From NCBI GenBank assembly GCA_903862845.1, contig CAIOZS010000068.1, forward strand, positions 1-51,788: 51,788 nucleotides of DNA, written 5' to 3'. Source of the DNA: an uncultured Thermoleophilia bacterium. GTDB lineage: Bacteria > Actinomycetota > Thermoleophilia > UBA2241. The notes under the pieces are model-generated. The model saw only the letters and a program-made list of their open reading frames with translations, made no database searches and was not told the origin of the DNA. Below, piece by piece: positions 41,726 through 50,009 of the stretch (positions are counted from its first letter, which is position 1; each line of letters begins with the position of its first letter). The position numbers and the translations under genes are program-made.

Positions 41726-42265
41726 GTGGACCTGCGGCTCAGGACCATCGAGCACTTCTTCAAGTCCCCGGACGTCGATCCGCTTTCGGACTGGTTTGAG
41801 GTCTACAGTCTCACGTCCGGCATCGAGTTCGTGGTCGACGAAATCGGCGACGAACCTCGCGTGAGCCACGTGGACTTGACCATCCATCTGCCGCCGGTTG
41901 CAATCACGGAGGGCCTGGAGGGAAGGGTCAGGGTCGGCATAGACAAGTACTGCGATGCCCACCTCCGCGCCGTGGAGCAGCGCGCTCGCGAAGACCGCTC
42001 ACGTGGCTGGTTGATGATGGCGTTCTCGGTCGTCGCGGTGTTCGTGCTGATCTGGTCGTCGCAGCAGCTCACCGGCACCGGCGAGAGCCTGCTGAGCGTC
42101 GCCGCTGAGGGCCTGAGCATCGCCGCCTGGGTGCTCCTCTGGCACCCGCTCCAGGAGCTCGTGTTCGACCGCTGGGATCATCGCCTCGACCGGAGGGCTC
42201 TGCGCACCCTCCGCGACAGAAGCAGAGTGCGCATCAAACCGATCGAGGCCGACGCCACCATCTGA
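41726..42265 (+). CDS. Hypothetical protein with two membrane helices
   Basis: This 179-residue protein has a soluble N-terminal half (HFFKSPDVDPLSDWFEVYSL, VSHVDLTIHLPP, then an Arg/Glu-rich helix). Two hydrophobic helices (LMMAFSVVAVFVLIWSS, LSVAAEGLSIAAWVLLWHPL) and a basic C-terminus (DRWDHRLDRRALRTLRDR) follow. I do not recognise a family. The GTG at 41726 has no obvious ribosome site. GCGAGGT precedes an in-frame ATC five codons earlier, so a rare ATC start is conceivable. It ends 60 bp before the promoter of the glycine operon. Confidence 0.55.
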   Translation: MDLRLRTIEHFFKSPDVDPLSDWFEVYSLTSGIEFVVDEIGDEPRVSHVDLTIHLPPVAITEGLEGRVRVGIDKYCDAHLRAVEQRAREDRSRGWLMMAFSVVAVFVLIWSSQQLTGTGESLLSVAAEGLSIAAWVLLWHPLQELVFDRWDHRLDRRALRTLRDRSRVRIKPIEADATI

Positions 42266-42323
42266 GGCTGCCCGGCGAATGGGCTCCAATTGCCCCGGAT
42301 GGACTCCCCCGAGCGGCCCGACG

Positions 42324-42352
42324 TTGCGGCGCGCGCGAGGCGGTGCTACCCT
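42324..42352 (+). promoter_or_regulatory. Promoter of the glycine operon
   Basis: TTGCGG at 42324-42329 and TACCCT at 42347-42352 are 17 bases apart. Transcription near 42359 would place the riboswitch right at the 5' end of the RNA, as expected. Confidence 0.55.
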
Positions 42353-42379
42353 GCGGACAACCAAGGACGCCCGGCAGAT

Positions 42380-42481
42380 GGCCGCGTGAGAGTCCGCGAC
42401 GCTTCGGCGTCGACGGACGCCGAAGGGGCAAGGTGGGCACCGGACGTGCCGCCGAAACTCTCAGGCAACCGGAACGCGGCC
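42380..42481 (+). ncRNA. Glycine riboswitch, single aptamer
   Basis: Closing helix P1 is formed by GGCCGCG (42380-42386) and CGCGGCC (42475-42481). Inside are the conserved elements GTGAGAGT, GACGCCGAAGGGGCAA (from about 42416) and AAACTCTCAGGCAA (from 42455), in the order and spacing of the glycine aptamer. P3 is capped by GGCAC/GTGCC. No complete second aptamer follows. The downstream gene set uses glycine, so the switch probably turns expression on when glycine is plentiful. Confidence 0.93.
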
Positions 42482-42524
42482 GGACGGGCCCCTGAAGCAC
42501 GCAGGGCGCCCCGCGCCCGCCGTC

Positions 42525-42554
42525 GGACAGGGTGATGGCGACATCGCTCTGTCC
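42525..42554 (+). terminator. Possible expression-platform hairpin of the glycine riboswitch
   Basis: GGACAG (42525-42530) pairs with CTGTCC (42549-42554), and GATG/CATC pair inside around a GCGA loop. It lies between the aptamer and the start codon at 42577 and is followed by a pyrimidine-rich stretch. It could be a weak intrinsic terminator or mask the ribosome site AAGGGGG. The stem is modest, so the call is tentative. Confidence 0.4.
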
Positions 42555-42576
42555 TTCGTCAGTTAAGGGGGCCGGC

Positions 42577-43764
42577 GTGACCCAAAGGGACTGGAAGATC
42601 GTGAACCCCGGCGGCTCGCGGCGCGTGGTGGTCACCAAAGAGCTGCCGGGCGACCGCTGGTTGCAGTTCCTCACCGCCACTGATTGCCGTGTTGAGATCG
42701 CGCTGGGCGACGAAATCCTCAGCGGGGCCGAGATCGTGGCGGCCCTCGGAGACCACTGCGACGCCGCCATCGGGCAGCTCACGGAGAGCTGGTCGGCGGA
42801 GACGCTCGGCGCCCTGGCCGCCGCCGGCGCGTCCCTCTACAGCCAGTGCGCCGTGGGCTACGACAACGTCGACGTGGCGGCGGCCACGCGCTGCGGCCTG
42901 CCCGTGGGCAACACGCCCGGCGTCCTCACCGAGACGACGGCGCAGCTCGCCGTAGCCCTGACCTTCGCCGCTGCGCGGCGCATCGCCGAAGGCGACCGCA
43001 TGATGCGCGCCGGCGAGTATCACGGCTGGCTGCCGCGCCTGCTGCTCGGCACTCTGCTCTACCGCGGCACTCTCGGCATCGTCGGCGCCGGGCGCATCGG
43101 CGCCGCCTACGCGCGCATGATGGTCGAGGGCCACAAGATGGACCTCGTCTACTTCGATGTGCGCGCCAACGAAGAGCTCGAGAAGTACATCTCCGACTAC
43201 GGCGCCTTCCTCGCAGCCCACGGCGAGCGGCGCGTGACCTGCCGCCGTGCGCAGGCCCTGCGCGAGCTGCTCGACGCCTGCAACGTGGTCAGCATCCACG
43301 CGGCGCTCACCGGCGAGACCCACCACCTCATCGGCGCCCCCGAGCTGGCGGCCATGAGGGAGGAGGCCGTCCTGGTGAACGCCAGCCGCGGCCCGCTCGT
43401 CGATGAGGCCGCGCTCGTCACCCACTGCCGTGCGCACCCGCGCTTCCGCGCCGGCCTCGACGTCTACGAGAACGAGCCGGACATGGCCCCCGGCCTGTCA
43501 GAGCTCGACAACGTCGTTGTTGTCCCCCATCTCGGCTCGGCCACCACGTGGACCCGTGAGGGCATGGCGACGCTGGCGGCCGCCAATGTCGCCGGCATCC
43601 TGAACGACTGGCCGGTGTGGCGCGCGGTCGGCGGCCTCGAGGACGTCCTTCCATTCCTCGAGGGCGAGGAGCCGCCGCGCGCCGCCCCGAGCATCGTGAA
43701 CGCCGACGCCCTGGGCCTGCCGCGCCTCGCCGCGCAGGCCGCGGCCGAGAGGGGCCACCCGTGA
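42577..43764 (+). CDS. Hydroxypyruvate reductase, plant-peroxisomal-like D-2-hydroxyacid dehydrogenase
   Basis: This 395-residue NAD(P)H-dependent enzyme should reduce hydroxypyruvate (and glyoxylate) to D-glycerate. The substrate domain contains IGQLTESW and AVGYDNVDV. NAD-binding is by LGIVGAGRIGAAYARMMVEG, and the catalytic Arg (VNASRGPLVDE), Glu (YENEPDMAPGL) and His (VVPHLGSAT) are all present. The order of segments, including YHGWLPRLLLGTLL, MVEGHKMDLVYFD and the end PSIVNADALGLP, closely recalls plant HPR1 rather than the shorter bacterial GhrA/SerA types. GTG at 42577 has AAGGGGG upstream. It is the first gene under the glycine riboswitch and overlaps the next gene by 4 bp. Confidence 0.88.
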   Translation: MTQRDWKIVNPGGSRRVVVTKELPGDRWLQFLTATDCRVEIALGDEILSGAEIVAALGDHCDAAIGQLTESWSAETLGALAAAGASLYSQCAVGYDNVDVAAATRCGLPVGNTPGVLTETTAQLAVALTFAAARRIAEGDRMMRAGEYHGWLPRLLLGTLLYRGTLGIVGAGRIGAAYARMMVEGHKMDLVYFDVRANEELEKYISDYGAFLAAHGERRVTCRRAQALRELLDACNVVSIHAALTGETHHLIGAPELAAMREEAVLVNASRGPLVDEAALVTHCRAHPRFRAGLDVYENEPDMAPGLSELDNVVVVPHLGSATTWTREGMATLAAANVAGILNDWPVWRAVGGLEDVLPFLEGEEPPRAAPSIVNADALGLPRLAAQAAAERGHP

Positions 43765-44969
43765 CCGTCTCATCACCCCCCATCGCCGAGCGCATCAGGC
43801 GCCTCGGGACCGAGACGGCGTTCGCCGTCTCCGTCGAGGCCGCCGCCTGGCAGGCACAGGGCCACACCGTCTATCCCTTCCACCTCGGCGACATGGACCT
43901 GCCGACGCCGGACAACATCGTGGAGGCCGCCTTCAAGGCGCTGCGCGACGGCAAGACCGGCTACTGCCCGCCCGCCGGAGTCCCGGCCCTGCGCGAGGCT
44001 CTGGCCACCGCCGTCGGCGCCTCGCACGGCCTTCATCTGGGACCGCAGAACGTGACCGTCGAGCCCGGCGGCAAGCCGGTGATCGGCAAGTTCATCCTCG
44101 CCCTCATGAATCCCGGCGACGAGGTCCTCTACCCGAGCCCCGGCTACCCGATCTACGAGAGCCAGATCGAGTTCCACGGCGGCGTGGCCCTGCCCTACGG
44201 CTACGTCGAGGGCGCAGCGAACTTCGAGCTCGACTTCGAGGCCCTGGAAGCGCAGGTGAGCCCGCGCACGCGCCTTCTCATCTTCAACAACCTGCAGAAC
44301 CCAACCGGCGCCGAGAGCAGCCCGGCCGAGCTCGAACGGGTCGCCGAGCTCGCTCTGCGCCACGACCTCTACGTGCTGTGCGACGAGGCCTACTGGGACA
44401 TCCGCTACTCGGGGAGGAGCCAGTCGCTGGCCGCCCTGCCCGGCATGGCCGAGCGCTGCCTCATCCTGTACACCTTCAGCAAGAAGTTCGCGATGACGGG
44501 CTGGCGGCTCGGCGCCGCCGTGGGCCCGGCCGCCATTGTCGAAGTCATCGCCAAGCTCAACGTCAACGACGAGTCGTGCTCGAACCACTTCGTTCAATAC
44601 GGCGCCCTCGAGGGCCTCATCGGCGACGAGTCCGGATCACGGGAGATCGTCCGCATTCTCAGGGAGCGCCGTGACGTCTGCGTGGCGCTGCTGAACCAGA
44701 TCACCGGCGTCTCCTGCTTCACGCCCGAGGCGACGTTCTATCTGTTCCCCAACGTCACGGAGCTCATGAGGCGCAAAGGCCTCTCGACCTACGACGAGCT
44801 GCGGCGCGCGGCGCTGGAGGAGACGGGCGTCAGCTTCTGCACCCGTCTCCACTTCGGCCGCGCGCTGCCCGGCGAAAAGGAGTCCTACGTGCGCTTCGCC
44901 TACTCGGGCATCCCCGTGCCCCTCATCGAAGAAGGCCTCGGCAGGTTGAAGGCGTGGGCAGAGGCATGA
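43761..44969 (+). CDS. Class I/II PLP aminotransferase, probably serine (or glycine/alanine) transaminase
   Basis: This 402-residue fold-type I enzyme has TVEPGGKPVIGKFILAL (phosphate-binding region), YPSPGYPIYESQI, NNLQNPTGAESS, CDEAYWDIRYSG and the PLP-lysine motif FSKKFAMTGWRLG. An Arg for the carboxylate is in VRFAYSG. Substrate cannot be read directly. Between a hydroxypyruvate reductase and a serine hydroxymethyltransferase, conversion of serine to hydroxypyruvate is the simplest fit; the amino acceptor is unknown. GTG at 43761 overlaps the previous stop, and its stop overlaps the next ATG (ATGA). Confidence 0.85.
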   Translation: MTVSSPPIAERIRRLGTETAFAVSVEAAAWQAQGHTVYPFHLGDMDLPTPDNIVEAAFKALRDGKTGYCPPAGVPALREALATAVGASHGLHLGPQNVTVEPGGKPVIGKFILALMNPGDEVLYPSPGYPIYESQIEFHGGVALPYGYVEGAANFELDFEALEAQVSPRTRLLIFNNLQNPTGAESSPAELERVAELALRHDLYVLCDEAYWDIRYSGRSQSLAALPGMAERCLILYTFSKKFAMTGWRLGAAVGPAAIVEVIAKLNVNDESCSNHFVQYGALEGLIGDESGSREIVRILRERRDVCVALLNQITGVSCFTPEATFYLFPNVTELMRRKGLSTYDELRRAALEETGVSFCTRLHFGRALPGEKESYVRFAYSGIPVPLIEEGLGRLKAWAEA

Positions 44970-47668
44970 GCGAGCGGACGGAGGCCACGAGCGCGCTCAA
45001 GCGCACACCGCTCCACGGGCGTCACGTGGCGCTCGGCGCCCGCATGGTCGACTTCGGCGGCTGGGACATGCCGGTCCAGTACCCCACGGGCATCATCGCC
45101 GAGCACCTGGCCACGCGCAGCGGGGCGGGCCTCTTCGATGTGAGCCACATGGGGCGCTTCGTCTTCCGCGGCCCCGGCGCCGTGCCCTTCCTCCAGCGCG
45201 TGCTCTCGAGCAACGTCGACGCGCTCGACCTTCTGCAGGCCCAGTACACCATGGTGCCCACGCCCACAGGCGGCGCGGTGGACGATGCCTATCTCTACCG
45301 CTTCGAGGAGGCCGCCTACCTGCTCGTGGTCAATGCCTCCAACCGGGTCAAGGATTGGGAGCACTTTCACGACCACCTCCCCGGGGTCCCCAACGTCGAG
45401 CTCACCGACGAGACTGGCGAGATCGCGATGCTGGCCCTGCAAGGCAAGGATGCTCGGGACATCCTCGCCGGTCTCATCGAAGCCGGCGGCCTGCCTCAGC
45501 CGTTCCGCAACGAGCTCAGCATCGTGACCCTGCGCCTGCCCGATCCGCACGGCGGCAAGCCGCTGGCCGTCGAGACGCGCGTCGGCCGCACCGGCTACAC
45601 CGGCGAGCCAATCTGCTTCGAGCTCTTTGTCGACGCCGAGCCAGGGCCGGCCCTCTGGGACGCGCTCGTTGCCGCAGGCGCCGCGCCGGTCGGGCTCGGC
45701 GCCCGCGACACGCTGCGTCTCGAGGCCGGCCTGCCGCTGTACGGCCACGAGCTCGGCCTGGACCCCGAGGGCCACGAGATCCCCATCATGAGCTGCCCGC
45801 TGGCGGCGTTCGCGGTCAGCTTCAGCCCGCGCAAGGGCGAGTACGTCGGCCGCGCCGCGCTGGAGCGTCAGCACGCGGCCTACGCACGCATCCTCAGTCG
45901 CGACTACTCTTTGATCGCGGACCTGCCGCGGCTCACGCGGCCGGTGGCCGTGACCGGCCGCGGCATCGCCCGTGAGGGCGCCCAGGTGCGCCGCCCGGGC
46001 GGCGACGACCTCATCGGCTGGGTGACCAGCGGCACGGCCGTGCCTTACTGGGGGATTCAGGGCGAGGGGCTGTGCTCCACGCAGACTGAGGACCACGAGC
46101 TGCGCTCCATCGCCCTCGCCTACCTGGACAGCCGCGTGCTCGAAGACGACGAAGTGGAGGTCGACGTCCGCGGCAAGCGCGTCCCCGGCCTCGTCGTGCC
46201 CTTCCATCTGCGCAGCGACGCGCCGCCGTCCGCGCGCGCAATCGTGTGGGACCACACGCCGCAGCTCACCGAGCTGGAGGGCGGAGAGGCCGGCGAGAAG
46301 GCCTTGCGGCTCCTCGCCGGTGCCGTCGACAACCACGTCTGGCGGCAGGAGCGGTGCATCGATCTCATCCCTTCGGAGATGACGGCCTCGCCGATGGCGC
46401 GGCTGCTCTCGATCATGGACCCATCGTTCCGCTACGCCGAGCACAAGAAGACCGAAGCCTTCTACGACCTCGAGGTCTTCTACTACCAGGGCACCGGCTT
46501 CATCCACGAGGTCGAGCGCATGCTGGCCGGCGAGCTGCGCGCCTATCTGGGCTGCCCCGCGGTCGAGACCCGGGTGATCAGCGGCCAGATGGCCAACACG
46601 GCGGTGTTCAGCGCCCTCGTCGACTACCTCAACCGCGCCGACCGCAAGGCGGAGCCGCGCCGCATCGGCAAGGTCGTGAACAACCACATCGCCAAGGGCG
46701 GCCACCTCAGCGCCCAACCCATGGGGGCCTTGCGCGACTACGTGGCCCGCGACCCGCGCACCGAGATGCCCGCCGTGGTGGACATCCCGGTACTGGTCGA
46801 CAACCCGTACAAAGCCGACGTGCCGGCGCTCCTGGACCTCATCGAAAAGGAGCGCCCGGAGCTGATCATCCTCGGCAAGAGCATGGTGCTGCACCCCGAG
46901 CCGGTCTATGAGGTCCGCACCTTCCTCGACGCGGCCGACATCGACTGCGTGCTGCTGTACGACATGGCGCACGTGCTCGGCCTCGTGGGGCCGCACTTTC
47001 AGCAACCGTTCCACGAGGGTGCCGACCTCGTCACAGGTTCCACCCACAAAACGTTCTTCGGCACCCAGCGCGGCCTCATCGGCGGACGCTGGCAGGAGCC
47101 GGACGAGAAGTGGGAGCTCTGGGAGGCCATCGAGCGGCGCGCCTTCCCCGGCTCCGTCAGCAACCACCACCTCGGCACCTTGCTGGGTCTGCTCATGGCG
47201 GCCTTCGAGATGAACCACTTCAGGGACGCTTATCAGCAGGCCGTGCTGTGCAACGCCAAGGCCTTCGCCGTAGCGCTCAAAGAGGCCGGGCTGGACGTGG
47301 CCGGCGACCCTGCGGTCGGCTTCACGCAGACGCACCAGGTCATCGTCAACGTCGGCTACGGCCGGGGCGCCGAGCTCGCGGGCCGGCTTGAGGACAACGG
47401 CATCATCTGCAACTACCAGGCGGCGCCTGACGAAGAGGGCTTCACCGCCTCCGGCGCCCTGCGCCTCGGGGTCGCCGAGATGACGCGCTTCGGCATGGAG
47501 CCCGCGGACTTCGCCGAGGTGGCCGTTCTGCTGGCGGCGGTCGTGAACGACGGCGCCGCCGTCTCGGCGGAGGTGAGCAGGCTGCGCTCACGGTTCACCG
47601 AGCTCAGGTACTGCTTCGAGGGCCCCGACTTCGACCCCCTCGTGCAGCGGCTGCACGAGCTGGTCTGA
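44966..47668 (+). CDS. Fusion of glycine-cleavage T protein (GcvT) and serine hydroxymethyltransferase (SHMT)
   Basis: This is one uninterrupted 900-residue frame. Residues about 10-415 are GcvT, with RMVDFGGWDMPVQYP, GLFDVSHMGR, GGAVDDAYLYR (folate Asp), RTGYTGE and LGARDTLRLEAGLPLYGHEL. Residues about 430-900 are SHMT, with ERCIDLIPSEMTASP, SFRYAEHKK, DMAHVLGLVG and TGSTHKTFFGTQRG, where Lys695 should bind PLP. The THKTF form is nearer to archaeal-type SHMT than to the usual bacterial GlyA. GcvT makes methylene-THF plus ammonia from the aminomethyl group on GcvH; SHMT uses that methylene-THF with a second glycine to form serine. All key residues look intact in both halves. Confidence 0.93.
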   Translation: MSERTEATSALKRTPLHGRHVALGARMVDFGGWDMPVQYPTGIIAEHLATRSGAGLFDVSHMGRFVFRGPGAVPFLQRVLSSNVDALDLLQAQYTMVPTPTGGAVDDAYLYRFEEAAYLLVVNASNRVKDWEHFHDHLPGVPNVELTDETGEIAMLALQGKDARDILAGLIEAGGLPQPFRNELSIVTLRLPDPHGGKPLAVETRVGRTGYTGEPICFELFVDAEPGPALWDALVAAGAAPVGLGARDTLRLEAGLPLYGHELGLDPEGHEIPIMSCPLAAFAVSFSPRKGEYVGRAALERQHAAYARILSRDYSLIADLPRLTRPVAVTGRGIAREGAQVRRPGGDDLIGWVTSGTAVPYWGIQGEGLCSTQTEDHELRSIALAYLDSRVLEDDEVEVDVRGKRVPGLVVPFHLRSDAPPSARAIVWDHTPQLTELEGGEAGEKALRLLAGAVDNHVWRQERCIDLIPSEMTASPMARLLSIMDPSFRYAEHKKTEAFYDLEVFYYQGTGFIHEVERMLAGELRAYLGCPAVETRVISGQMANTAVFSALVDYLNRADRKAEPRRIGKVVNNHIAKGGHLSAQPMGALRDYVARDPRTEMPAVVDIPVLVDNPYKADVPALLDLIEKERPELIILGKSMVLHPEPVYEVRTFLDAADIDCVLLYDMAHVLGLVGPHFQQPFHEGADLVTGSTHKTFFGTQRGLIGGRWQEPDEKWELWEAIERRAFPGSVSNHHLGTLLGLLMAAFEMNHFRDAYQQAVLCNAKAFAVALKEAGLDVAGDPAVGFTQTHQVIVNVGYGRGAELAGRLEDNGIICNYQAAPDEEGFTASGALRLGVAEMTRFGMEPADFAEVAVLLAAVVNDGAAVSAEVSRLRSRFTELRYCFEGPDFDPLVQRLHELV

Positions 47669-47678
47669 GGCTTTGACA

Positions 47679-48491
47679 ATGCGCGCGCCGGCGATGAACA
47701 ACGCAACGGGCAAGGATCTGCTCGCGCTCGTGCGCGAGGGCGACTACGCGCACCCCGGCGAGGAGGAGGCCATCCGGCTGCTCCTCACCGGAGTGCGGCC
47801 CGACGGGCACCGCCGCATCCTCGACGCGGGCTGCGGCGGCGCGGGCACCGCCGCCTGGGTGCAGGCTCACGGCTATGGCGCGGTGACCGGCATCGAGATA
47901 GATGCCGAGACCGTCCGCCTGGCGCGCGAGCGGCACCCGGAGGTGAAGATCGTCAGCGGCGATCTGCGGCGAGCCGGCGACGCTGTCGACGGACCTTTCG
48001 ACCTCGTCTACGCGATGACGGTCCTCTACGCGGTACCCGATCAGCGCGCCGCCCTCGCGCAGCTTGGCGCGCTGGCTGCGCCCGGCGCCGAGCTGCGCCT
48101 GCTCGAGTACGCCGACCCTCACGGCCGCTTCGCCGCCGCGACGAGCGGCCGCTCCAGCTATGCCTGGTGGCGGCCACTCGAGCCGGGCCGTCTCCACGAG
48201 CTGCTTTCCGGCACCGGCTGGGCGCTCGCGGAGAGTCGTGACCTCGGGGCCCAGTTCGAGCGCTGGTACGTCGAGCTGTGCACTCGCATCGCCGCGAGGC
48301 GCGAGGCGATCGTCGAGAGGTTCGGCGCAGAGTGGCTCGCGTTCGCGAGCGCCGAGTACGCCGGCATCCTCGAGATGGTGCGCGCCGGCGAGCTCGGCGG
48401 CATCTTCGTGCGGGCGCGGGCGACGGAGCGTGTCCCTCTACCCCCTGCCACGCGCATCGTGACACGCAGCGACGGCGGGACCGAGCCGTGA
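47679..48491 (+). CDS. Class I SAM-dependent methyltransferase
   Basis: This 270-residue protein has motif I RILDAGCGGAGTAAWVQAHG, an acidic residue in TGIEIDAETV, and FDLVYAMTVLYAVPDQ after the third strand. It is a standard class I methyltransferase of the UbiE/small-molecule type. The substrate is not evident; since all neighbours handle glycine or serine, a glycine-related or cofactor methylation is possible but unsupported. The ATG at 47679 has GAGG eight bases upstream. It lies 10 bp after the fusion gene and its stop overlaps the kinase start. Confidence 0.8.
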   Translation: MRAPAMNNATGKDLLALVREGDYAHPGEEEAIRLLLTGVRPDGHRRILDAGCGGAGTAAWVQAHGYGAVTGIEIDAETVRLARERHPEVKIVSGDLRRAGDAVDGPFDLVYAMTVLYAVPDQRAALAQLGALAAPGAELRLLEYADPHGRFAAATSGRSSYAWWRPLEPGRLHELLSGTGWALAESRDLGAQFERWYVELCTRIAARREAIVERFGAEWLAFASAEYAGILEMVRAGELGGIFVRARATERVPLPPATRIVTRSDGGTEP

Positions 48492-49900
48492 GGCACACGG
48501 ATGGCGGCGCCTCGCCCGGCTTGGGGCAGGAGCCGCGCGCCCTGCTTCTGGCGCTCTTCACTGCGGCGGTCGCGGCAGCCGACCCGGCCCGGCTGCTGCC
48601 GGGCCGCCTGCCGCCGCCGCCCCCCGGCCGCGCACTCGTCGTCGGCGCCGGCAAGGCCGCAGCCAGCATGGCGGCGGCCGTCGAGCGCGAGTGGCACGGC
48701 CCGCTCTCGGGCCTGGTCGTCACGCGGTACGGCCACGGCCTGCCCTGCAGGCGCCTCGATGTCGTGGAGGCCGCGCACCCGGTGCCGGATGCGGCCGGCC
48801 GCGCCGCGGCCGGCCGCATCCTCGATCTCGCCGGCGGCTTGGGCGCCGACGACCTGCTGATCTGCCTCATCTCCGGCGGCGGCTCGGCGCTCCTCGCCCT
48901 GCCGGCGCCGGGCGTCACGCTCGAGGACAAGCAGGCCGTGAACAAGGCGCTGCTGCGCAGCGGCGCGACGATCGCCGAGATCAACTGCGTACGCAAGCAC
49001 CTCTCGGCGATCAAGGGCGGCCGCCTGGCGGCGGCCGCCCACCCTGCCCGAGTCGTCACGTATCTCATCAGCGACGTGCCCGGCGACGACCCTTCGGTGA
49101 TCGCCTCCGGGCCTACCGTGCCCGACCCGACGACGTACGGCGAGGCTCTCGCAGTGCTTGCGCGCTACGGCATCGATCGTCCCGCGGGCGCGCTGGAGCA
49201 CCTGCGCGCCGGGGCGGCCGCCCCGGCCGGGTCTGCTGCGCTCGCGCTGCCCGGTGCGGCTCAAGCCGAGACTCCCAAGCCCGGCGATCCGGCGTTCGCC
49301 GGCGACGAGCTCGTGATGCTGGCAACAGCCGCCGACGCCCTTGAAGCGGCGGCCCGCTGCGCCCGCGCCGCCGGCGTCACCCCCCTGATTCTCGGTGACG
49401 ACCTCGAAGCCGAGGCCCGCGATCTCGGCGGCGCCCACGCCGCCCTGGCCATCGCCTGCGCCAAGGGCGGCGAGACGGCGCTCGTCGGGCTCCGCGAGGC
49501 GGTCGCCCGCGGCGCCGCGCACCTCGCGGGCCACATTCTCTTCGTACCGCAGCCGCCCCTCGTCCTGCTGTCGGGCGGCGAAACCACCGTCACGGTGCGC
49601 GGCTCCGGCCGCGGCGGCCGGGACACCGAGTACCTTCTCGGCCTCGCGTTCGCCCTCGACGGCCACCCGGCGATCAGCGCGCTCGCCGGAGACACCGACG
49701 GCGTCGACGGCAGTGAGGACAACGCCGGAGCCTTCGTGACGCCGGACACGCTCGCGCGAGCACGGCAGACCGGTGTGAACCCGGTCGCCGCCTTGGCCGC
49801 GAACGACGCCTACGGCCTGTTCGCGGCCCTCGGCGACCTCGTGGTCACCGGCCCCACGCGCACCAACGTCAACGACTTCCGCGCGGTCCTCATCCTCTGA
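48488..49900 (+). CDS. Glycerate 2-kinase (MOFRL family)
   Basis: This 470-residue kinase has RALVVGAGKAAASMA, LISGGGSALL, KHLSAIKGGRLA and SDVPGDDPSVIASGPTVPDP in its DUF4147 half. The C-terminal MOFRL domain has LLSGGETTVTV, GRGGRDTEYLLGLAFAL and TDGVDGSEDNAGAFV. The family phosphorylates D-glycerate, giving 2-phosphoglycerate, which enters lower glycolysis or gluconeogenesis. The GTG at 48488 overlaps the methyltransferase stop. It completes the glycine-to-2-phosphoglycerate set. Confidence 0.92.
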   Translation: MRHTDGGASPGLGQEPRALLLALFTAAVAAADPARLLPGRLPPPPPGRALVVGAGKAAASMAAAVEREWHGPLSGLVVTRYGHGLPCRRLDVVEAAHPVPDAAGRAAAGRILDLAGGLGADDLLICLISGGGSALLALPAPGVTLEDKQAVNKALLRSGATIAEINCVRKHLSAIKGGRLAAAAHPARVVTYLISDVPGDDPSVIASGPTVPDPTTYGEALAVLARYGIDRPAGALEHLRAGAAAPAGSAALALPGAAQAETPKPGDPAFAGDELVMLATAADALEAAARCARAAGVTPLILGDDLEAEARDLGGAHAALAIACAKGGETALVGLREAVARGAAHLAGHILFVPQPPLVLLSGGETTVTVRGSGRGGRDTEYLLGLAFALDGHPAISALAGDTDGVDGSEDNAGAFVTPDTLARARQTGVNPVAALAANDAYGLFAALGDLVVTGPTRTNVNDFRAVLIL

Positions 49901-50009
49901 CCACCGCGTGGCCTCGGGATCCCACGCCGCGCTCCGTCTGTGGCGGCGTCGCTGCGGGCACGCACGTGCCGTCCCCGTGAGGCGGCCCATGGATCGAGAC
50001 GCGCCCGAA

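Noticed and set aside
44900-47335. Open frame of 811 codons on the minus strand opposite the GcvT-SHMT gene
   Set aside because: High GC removes stops from the antisense frame. Its translation is rich in His, Val, Arg and Gly without family motifs, while the plus strand encodes two complete enzymes.
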